NCBI GenBank assembly: GCA_030040395.1
Contig: JASHTU010000562.1
Location: forward strand, 1 to 6,150
Length of the DNA: 6,150 bases
Direction: 5' to 3'
From: Acidobacteriaceae bacterium
GTDB lineage: Bacteria > Acidobacteriota > Terriglobia > Terriglobales > Acidobacteriaceae
Both the position numbers and the translations under genes were made by a program. Positions 5,970-6,150 of this stretch are shown one piece after another (the stretch's first letter is position 1; every line of letters begins with the position of its first letter). The notes under the pieces were generated by a model, which saw nothing but the letters and a program-made list of their open reading frames with translations, searched no databases and was not told where the DNA came from.

Positions 5970-5991
5970 CCAGGCCGTTTACTTTTCAGTT

Positions 5992-6019
5992 ACCCCACCC
6001 CCTACCTCCCACCTCTTTT
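5992..6019 (-). other. G-rich purine tract
   Basis: The plus strand is C/T-rich with C-runs of 4, 5, 2, 3 and 2. The minus strand therefore carries closely spaced G-runs including GGGAGG and GGGGGTGGGG. Three runs have three or more G's plus two of two, so an imperfect G-quadruplex is possible. Confidence 0.4.
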
Positions 6020-6024
6020 GGGGT

Positions 6025-6049
6025 TAAGTGGTTTGTTTGCAAGCACTTA
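6025..6049. repeat. Inverted repeat TAAGTG / CACTTA
   Basis: TAAGTG (6025-6030) pairs with CACTTA (6044-6049). After a G-G mismatch, TT (6032-6033) pairs with AA (6041-6042), leaving a loop of seven bases. The arms are opposed copies of the TAAGTnnTT word that also opens the repeats at 6064-6123. Confidence 0.45.
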
Positions 6050-6063
6050 TACTATTTAGTACT

Positions 6064-6123
6064 GGGTCTAAATTATTGATAATAAAGGGGTTAGATCCTA
6101 AAATCTTCAATAATAAGGACTTA
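6064..6123 (-). repeat. Two tandem degenerate 30-bp AT-rich repeats
   Basis: On the minus strand unit one (6123 to 6094) begins TAAGTCCTTATTATTGAAG and ends TTTTAGGATC. Unit two (6093 to 6064) begins TAACCCCTTTATTATCAA and ends TTTAGACCC. They are directly adjacent, equal in length and alike at 18 of 30 positions ungapped, more with one small shift. A third copy of the opening word TAAnnnCTT lies at 6041-6049. ATTATTGA (6072-6079) and TCAATAAT (6107-6114) are also inverted copies across the units. Confidence 0.5.
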
Positions 6124-6125
6124 CG

Positions 6126-6148
6126 GCCCATTTTTGGGCGTTTTGCCC
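6126..6148. other. Alternative GCCC/GGGC hairpins at the window end
   Basis: GCCCA (6126-6130) pairs with TGGGC (6135-6139) around four T's and is followed by GTTTT. GGGC (6136-6139) can instead pair with GCCC (6145-6148). The two stems exclude each other. The first resembles a weak intrinsic terminator on the plus strand, but the stem is only five base pairs and the T-run four. Confidence 0.3.
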
Positions 6149-6150
6149 CG

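Larger units (their letters stand above)
5859..6150. other. Upstream region of the GH28 gene
   Basis: No gene is seen in these 292 bp. The half nearest the GH28 start is GC-rich, with a TATAAT box and short direct repeats. It is followed by a C-rich strand tract and then by a markedly AT-rich block of degenerate repeats. The composition of 6025-6123 is unlike the rest of the window. Whatever lies to the right may share this region as its own upstream or downstream flank. Confidence 0.5.

Overview
The window looks like a piece of a soil Acidobacteriota chromosome (Terriglobia, Koribacter/Solibacter-like). This is inferred from the moderately high GC, the style of the EF-P sequence (MAIPATQ start, Asn at the loop tip, VTKPAKTETG signature), the Rv2613c-like HIT protein starting MDHLWTPWR, and a secreted GH28 enzyme. 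No database search was possible, so the taxonomy is a judgement. The content is ordinary housekeeping and carbohydrate metabolism. I see no phage, transposon, CRISPR, toxin-antitoxin or defence system, and no rRNA or tRNA.

Layout. Positions 1-360 hold no convincing gene, but contain two related hairpin-forming repeats and a possible -10 box. A HIT-family Ap4A phosphorylase-like gene follows on the plus strand (361-936). It converges on a minus-strand pair: UDP-glucose 6-dehydrogenase (2075-3490) transcribed first, then a UDP-glucuronate decarboxylase (1020-1976). A 374-bp divergent region separates this pair from elongation factor P on the plus strand (3865-4425), whose leader carries a strong GC hairpin just before the ribosome binding site. 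EF-P converges, with only 38 bp between, on a minus-strand secreted GH28 polygalacturonase-like enzyme (4464-5858). Its upstream region (5859-6150) has a perfect TATAAT box almost touching the start codon, short direct repeats, a G-rich tract and an AT-rich block of degenerate repeats running nearly to the window edge.

How the genes work together. The dehydrogenase oxidises UDP-glucose to UDP-glucuronate and the decarboxylase converts that to UDP-xylose, so the pair is a two-step route to a nucleotide sugar for exopolysaccharide, LPS or glycoprotein decoration. No glycosyltransferase that uses it is in the window. The GH28 enzyme probably degrades plant pectin outside the cytoplasm. EF-P and the HIT protein are independent housekeeping functions.

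Most worth a second look: the non-canonical Asn at the EF-P loop tip, the AT-rich repeat block plus G-rich tract upstream of GH28, the efp leader hairpin, and the possibly leaderless GH28 promoter. None of these amounts to a demonstrated new system.
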